NCBI GenBank assembly: GCA_963823565.1
Contig: CAWGLR010000001.1
Location: 496,001 to 560,000, forward strand
Reading direction: 5' to 3'
DNA length: 64,000 bases
Source of the DNA: RHKX01 sp963823565
GTDB taxonomy: Bacteria; Actinomycetota; Thermoleophilia; Solirubrobacterales; 70-9
In this document: positions 61,329 through 64,000 of the stretch, in pieces
Layout: each line of letters begins with the position of its first letter
Numbering within the stretch: position 1 is the first letter of the stretch
Program-made: the position numbers and the translations under genes
The notes under the pieces: generated by a model
The model's database searches: none
What the model was told of the DNA's origin: nothing
The model's input: the letters and a program-made list of their open reading frames with translations, nothing else

Positions 61329-62206
61329 GTGCATCGCTTCATCGCCGCGGAGAAGGTGAACCATTCGGTCGCGACCCTCTGCCGGGTGCTCGAGGTGAGC
61401 CGCTCCGGCTACTACGCAGCCCAGCGACGGCCCGCCTGCAGGCGGGTCGTCGAGGACCGGCGCTTGGGCGAGCTGATCGCCGACGAGCACAAGCGCAGCC
61501 GAAAGACCTACGGCGCGCCGCGGATCCACACCCAGCTGACTCGCGCCGGCGAGCGGGTCGGCAAGAAGCGAGTGGCCCGTCTGATGCGCCAAAGCCAGCT
61601 CTCCGGCTTGGTCCCAAGGCGCAAGGGCAAGACGACGATCCGCGTCCCGGGGATCGAGACCTCGCCTGATCTGGTCCGCCGCGAGTGGAACCCGACCGAG
61701 CCCAACCGCCTCTGGGTCGCCGACATCACCTACGTCCGCACCTGGGAGGGCTGGATCTACCTCGGCTGCGGTCGTCGACTGCTTCAGCCGCAAGGTCGTC
61801 GGCTGGTCGATCGCCGACAACCTGCGGGCCGAGCTCGTCGTCGACGCGGTCGAGATGGCGATCGCGCGCCGCCGGCCGCGCGGCCGGGCTCGTTCACCAC
61901 TCCGATCACGGGTCGCAATACGTCAGCCTGGCGATGGGCAATCACCTGAAGGAGGCCGGGATCGACACCTCGATGGGCTCGCAGGGATCGCCGCTCGACA
62001 ACGCCGTCGCCGAGTCGTTCTTCGCGACCTTCAAGAAGGACCTGATCAACCGGCGCAGCTGGCCCGAGAAGAACGAGTGTCGCTCGGCAATCTTCGAGTG
62101 GATCGAGGTCTTCTACAACCGGATCAGGATCCACACGACGATCGGGAGCTACGCTCCCGAGGAGTTCGAGAGCCTCCGGCTCTCGGGATCAAAGGAAGCG
62201 GCTTGA
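61329..62206 (+). pseudogene. IS3-family transposase OrfB, two frameshifts
   Basis: Joined product would be ~290 residues: HTH_21 region (CRVLEVSRSGYYAAQRRP), RTYGAPRI-like KTYGAPRIHTQL, and the DDE domain WVADITYVRTWEGWIYL | AVVVDCFSRKVVGWSIAD | LVHHSDHGSQYVSLAMG, SQGSPLDNAVAESFFATFK. Extra bases near 61765 and 61885 break the frame between these blocks. All DDE residues survive in separate frames. Either defective copy or sequencing error. Confidence 0.85.
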
Positions 62207-62327
62207 ACCCAAGCCGGAAACTGTCCACCGGAACGGGTCAGGTCCACGCTAGGCGGTCTGCCCCCGCCACCAAGGGCTCGATTTCCGCATCGTGCGCTGC
62301 TCCTTCGCGCGACAAGCAGCGGCACTC

Positions 62328-62480
62328 ATGACGTCATATGGAAAGATCGCCTCGGCCGCGGTGGAGACTGGCCTTGACTGGCTAGTACACACCTTCGGCA
62401 ACGAGAGCGCCGCGCGCGAAGTGAAAGAGAAGTGGCGAGAGAAGGAGGGCAGTGATGCCAGTCAGGGTTCTCGTGATTGA
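62328..62480 (+). CDS. small protein coupled to RNase-H-fold gene
   Basis: 50 residues: MTSYGKIASAAVETGLDWLV then TFGNESAAREVKEKWREKEG, a short amphipathic helix and a charged helix. It overlaps the next ORF by 26 bp, suggesting translational coupling. No SD is clear. No family recognised. Confidence 0.45.
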   Translation: MTSYGKIASAAVETGLDWLVHTFGNESAAREVKEKWREKEGSDASQGSRD

Positions 62481-62925
62481 TGACCTCAAGAAGGGCTACT
62501 ACCTGCTGTTCATCGACGGAGGAAAGAGAGCCAACGAACAAGGCCAGGCGGAGGGCGCCATCGGGGTCATTCTCCAGGAACCCGACTGTGGCGCGGTGTT
62601 GGCCACAGTGGCCGAGAAAGTGGGACCCGTCGGCAGTCCACACGAAGCCGAGTACCGCGCTCTGATTCGCGGTCTCAAGCTCGCCGCCGAGGAAGGAGTC
62701 CCCTATATCGCCGCGTTCAGCGACTCCGCGAACGTCGTCAACCAGATAACGGGTAGATGGAACAAGAACGAGCGCGCCACCGAGCTCTACGAAGAAGTCC
62801 AGGCAGCCCTCGAGCCCTTCAAGGGATGGCAACTTTCCTGGGTCCCCCGCGAGATGAACAGAGACGCTGACAAGCTTGTCGACCAAGCCTTCAAAGGCGA
62901 GCCCGTAACCCACGCCACCGACTAA
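62455..62925 (+). CDS. RNase HI-like protein
   Basis: 156 residues; ATG at 62455 behind GGAGGGCAGTG (a GTG one codon earlier is also in frame). RNase H fold with acidic residues Asp21 (LFIDGGKRAN), Glu66 (SPHEAEYRALIRGL), Asp90 (AAFSDSANVVNQI) and Asp139 (PREMNRDADKLVDQA), the usual DEDD set. No HBD N-domain. Could degrade RNA in RNA:DNA hybrids. Its place in an integrative element with a small coupled partner suggests a cargo or defence role (inference). Confidence 0.85.
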   Translation: MPVRVLVIDDLKKGYYLLFIDGGKRANEQGQAEGAIGVILQEPDCGAVLATVAEKVGPVGSPHEAEYRALIRGLKLAAEEGVPYIAAFSDSANVVNQITGRWNKNERATELYEEVQAALEPFKGWQLSWVPREMNRDADKLVDQAFKGEPVTHATD

Positions 62926-62982
62926 CGGACGTCGAGCATCGACGAGGTCATAACGAAGCTGGCCTCGAGACCGAACACCGGG

Positions 62983-63017
62983 GGCGCTCCTGCTTCGCGC
63001 GAAAATCAGGAGAGCCA
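62983..63017. other. TTCGCGCGA-containing stem-loop
   Basis: GCTCCTG ... CAGGAGAGC can pair around CTTCGCGCGAAAAT. It lies between the RNase-H-like and Rieske genes and is one of several TTCGCGCGA sites placed between cargo ORFs. Confidence 0.45.
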
Positions 63018-63063
63018 GCTCACGCTCCCCTTTCGATTCGAGGCAGGCTGAGATACTCCACCG

Positions 63064-63435
63064 GTGTCCACATCCGAACAGTCCGCCACCCGCCTGATCG
63101 CAGTCGACGACCTCGGCGCCTCACAGGTGGCCGTCCTGGACAAGACCCCGCACGGCGCCCTGGCCGTCGGCATCAGCGGGGGCAAGCCGTTCGCGCTTTC
63201 CAACCGCTGCCGCCACCTCTTCGCTTCGCTGGGCGAGGGGCAGGTGACCGATGACGGATGCCTGCAGTGCCCGTGGCACGCCGCGCGCTATGACGTCGGC
63301 ACCGGCAAGATGGTGCGAGGCCCCCAGGGCGCGTTTAAGCCGCTGGCGGGCGTCGTGAAGGCGACGACCGGCGCGATACCGCTAAAGACGTTTCCGGTCG
63401 AGCTGCGCGAAGGCGCAATCTGGCTGGTCGGCTGA
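63064..63435 (+). CDS. Rieske-type [2Fe-2S] ferredoxin
   Basis: 123 residues, GTG start. Rieske ligands Cys49-x-His51 (SNRCRHLFASLGEG) and Cys69-x2-His72 (LQCPWHAARYDVGTG) are intact, followed by PVELREGAIWLVG. No membrane anchor or oxygenase domain, so a soluble ferredoxin like those of non-haem oxygenase systems. No oxygenase or reductase gene is adjacent within the window. Cargo gene of the tRNA-Val element. Confidence 0.9.
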   Translation: MSTSEQSATRLIAVDDLGASQVAVLDKTPHGALAVGISGGKPFALSNRCRHLFASLGEGQVTDDGCLQCPWHAARYDVGTGKMVRGPQGAFKPLAGVVKATTGAIPLKTFPVELREGAIWLVG

Positions 63436-63527
63436 CCGACGGAGCCACCTCGGCCGCTTCCCCTTCGCGCGACCAGCGAGAGCCGAAGCTCGATCACTGC
63501 GACCGCCTAACGCGCAAGGCTGGATCG

Positions 63528-64000
63528 TTAGTGCAGTTCCTTGTAGGCCAGCTTGATGAGGTCCTTAACGAAATCCAGCTGCGCCGCCTCCCGCAGGGAG
63601 AACTCCGTATCGCCCATTCCGTAATGACCGATGTTGCGGACGTCCCGCATCGCTTTGTCGTCCCAGGGTGGGGGCATCGTCGGATCCAGGTTGAGGTAGA
63701 CAATGAGCCTCTGGCGCTGAACCTCGACCGTGAAAAAAGACCGTTTGCCGGCGAAGTACCCGACGTAGAACTTCCGCACTCGCCGCGACACGTCCGCGCC
63801 AAGGCTGCGGCCGAGCTCATCGACCTGTTCAAAGAGATCGACGATCGCGGCCGGTTTTCCGCCGAGATGATGGTCGAGGGAGAAGGTTTGGCTTGGCGAC
63901 GACTTCTTCTTGCCCGCCGGTGAGGGTGTTGCCTTTGGCGCGGGTGCGGCGGAACCTTGCTCGACATCGAGAATGCGCGCGAGGCTCTCTTGAAGACGAT
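63528..64000 (-). CDS. DUF5655-domain protein, C-terminal part (runs off window)
   Basis: At least 156 codons are open from the window edge to TAA at 63528. The frame continues upstream of internal GTG 63791 without a stop (DHHLGGKPAAIVDLFEQVDEL), so the true start is beyond 64000. The visible part FYVGYFAGKRSFFTVEVQRQ, RLIVYLNLDPTMPPPWDD, VRNIGHYGMGDTEFSL is the DUF5655 domain, often at the C-terminus of predicted nuclease or transport-like proteins (DUF4268/DUF91 partners). A poly-Lys/Ser/Pro linker precedes it. Opposite orientation to the Rieske gene. Confidence 0.75.
   Translation of the reverse strand, partial: RLQESLARILDVEQGSAAPAPKATPSPAGKKKSSPSQTFSLDHHLGGKPAAIVDLFEQVDELGRSLGADVSRRVRKFYVGYFAGKRSFFTVEVQRQRLIVYLNLDPTMPPPWDDKAMRDVRNIGHYGMGDTEFSLREAAQLDFVKDLIKLAYKELH

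Larger units (their letters stand above)
60963..62247 (+). mobile_element. IS3-family insertion sequence
   Basis: Imperfect 26-bp terminal repeats: left GTGGACCTGACCCG + CTTTC + GTGGACA (60963-60988), right the inverse with TTCCG in the middle (62222-62247); 14 + 7 bases match. Encloses orfA and a disrupted orfB. No clear 3-4 bp target duplication. Size ~1.28 kb fits the family. Confidence 0.85.

Noticed and set aside
60955..62255. Target-site duplication of the IS3 element
   Set aside because: Bases outside the terminal repeats (GGA versus GCT) do not match.
57411..63520. Integron-like gene-cassette array
   Set aside because: No integron integrase and no paired RYYYAAC/GTTRRRY core sites around the hairpins; GCCTAAC at 63506 lacks a matching R' site.
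1..64000. CRISPR array or rRNA operon
   Set aside because: No regularly spaced direct repeats with unique spacers and no rRNA-like sequence were seen.

Overview
The window is high-GC bacterial DNA with strong GC bias at third codon positions, many GTG starts and ATGA/GTGA/TGATG gene overlaps. The gene set (six consecutive Mce genes, two acyl-CoA dehydrogenases, a class-E-type succinate dehydrogenase, a Ser/Thr kinase, an SRP RNA, several small secreted or Cys-rich proteins) suggests an actinobacterium. It looks most like the Solirubrobacterales/Thermoleophilia group, but that is inference from gene content and not from a marker gene.

Layout. 1-128: 3' end of an alpha/beta hydrolase. 0.26-11.6 kb, minus strand: a secreted lysine-tailed protein, six MCE-family genes in a tightly overlapping operon, a TetR regulator and a small membrane protein. 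11.8-15.5 kb: lon-hsp20 proteostasis pair and a metallo-beta-lactamase-fold hydrolase. 15.5-20.5 kb: long-chain acyl-CoA dehydrogenase (frameshifted), cupin, Cys-rich peptide, fatty-acid hydroxylase, a basic winged-helix protein behind a perfect inverted repeat, and an AbiEi-N/DUF559 protein. 20.5-22.7 kb: icd-mdh operon. 22.8-29.4 kb: AidB-like dehydrogenase, an unusual subtilase, enoyl-CoA hydratase, coiled-coil protein, site-2 protease, thioredoxin-fold protein. 29.7-33.6 kb: sdhA-sdhB-sdhE(HdrB-like). 33.9-36.8 kb: two ion transporters and a CBS protein in one operon. 36.8-46.5 kb: amine oxidase, polytopic membrane protein, lysC-asd, GH3-like protein, P-loop kinase. 46.5-49.4 kb: recR-ybaB-dnaX. 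49.4-55.5 kb: two internally deleted genes, small proteins, serine hydrolase, SRP RNA, Ser/Thr kinase, M15-like peptidase and an acetyltransferase.

From 55.5 kb to the window end lies an integrative element inserted at a tRNA-Val(CAC) gene: tyrosine integrase reading into the tRNA, excisionase-like HTH, a 24-bp hairpin, a PD-(D/E)XK nuclease candidate, an IS256-family element, a two-TM peptide, an IS3-family element with a broken orfB, a small-protein/RNase-H-fold pair, a Rieske ferredoxin and a partial DUF5655 protein. The far end of the element is outside the window.

Functional themes: envelope lipid transport (mce) and fatty-acid oxidation, TCA-cycle oxidation (icd, mdh, sdh), and aspartate-family amino-acid synthesis (lysC, asd). 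The most unusual observations are repeats. One is a 37-bp hairpin element with a compensatory base-pair change between its two copies, one of which lies in frame inside sdhB. A second is a palindrome family around 40.7-46.0 kb. The third is a short peptide-coding repeat shared in frame by dnaX and a membrane-protein gene. Several genes carry single-base frameshifts (mce2, the 15.5-kb acyl-CoA dehydrogenase, IS3 orfB). Their clustering and context make sequencing or assembly error as likely as true pseudogenisation.
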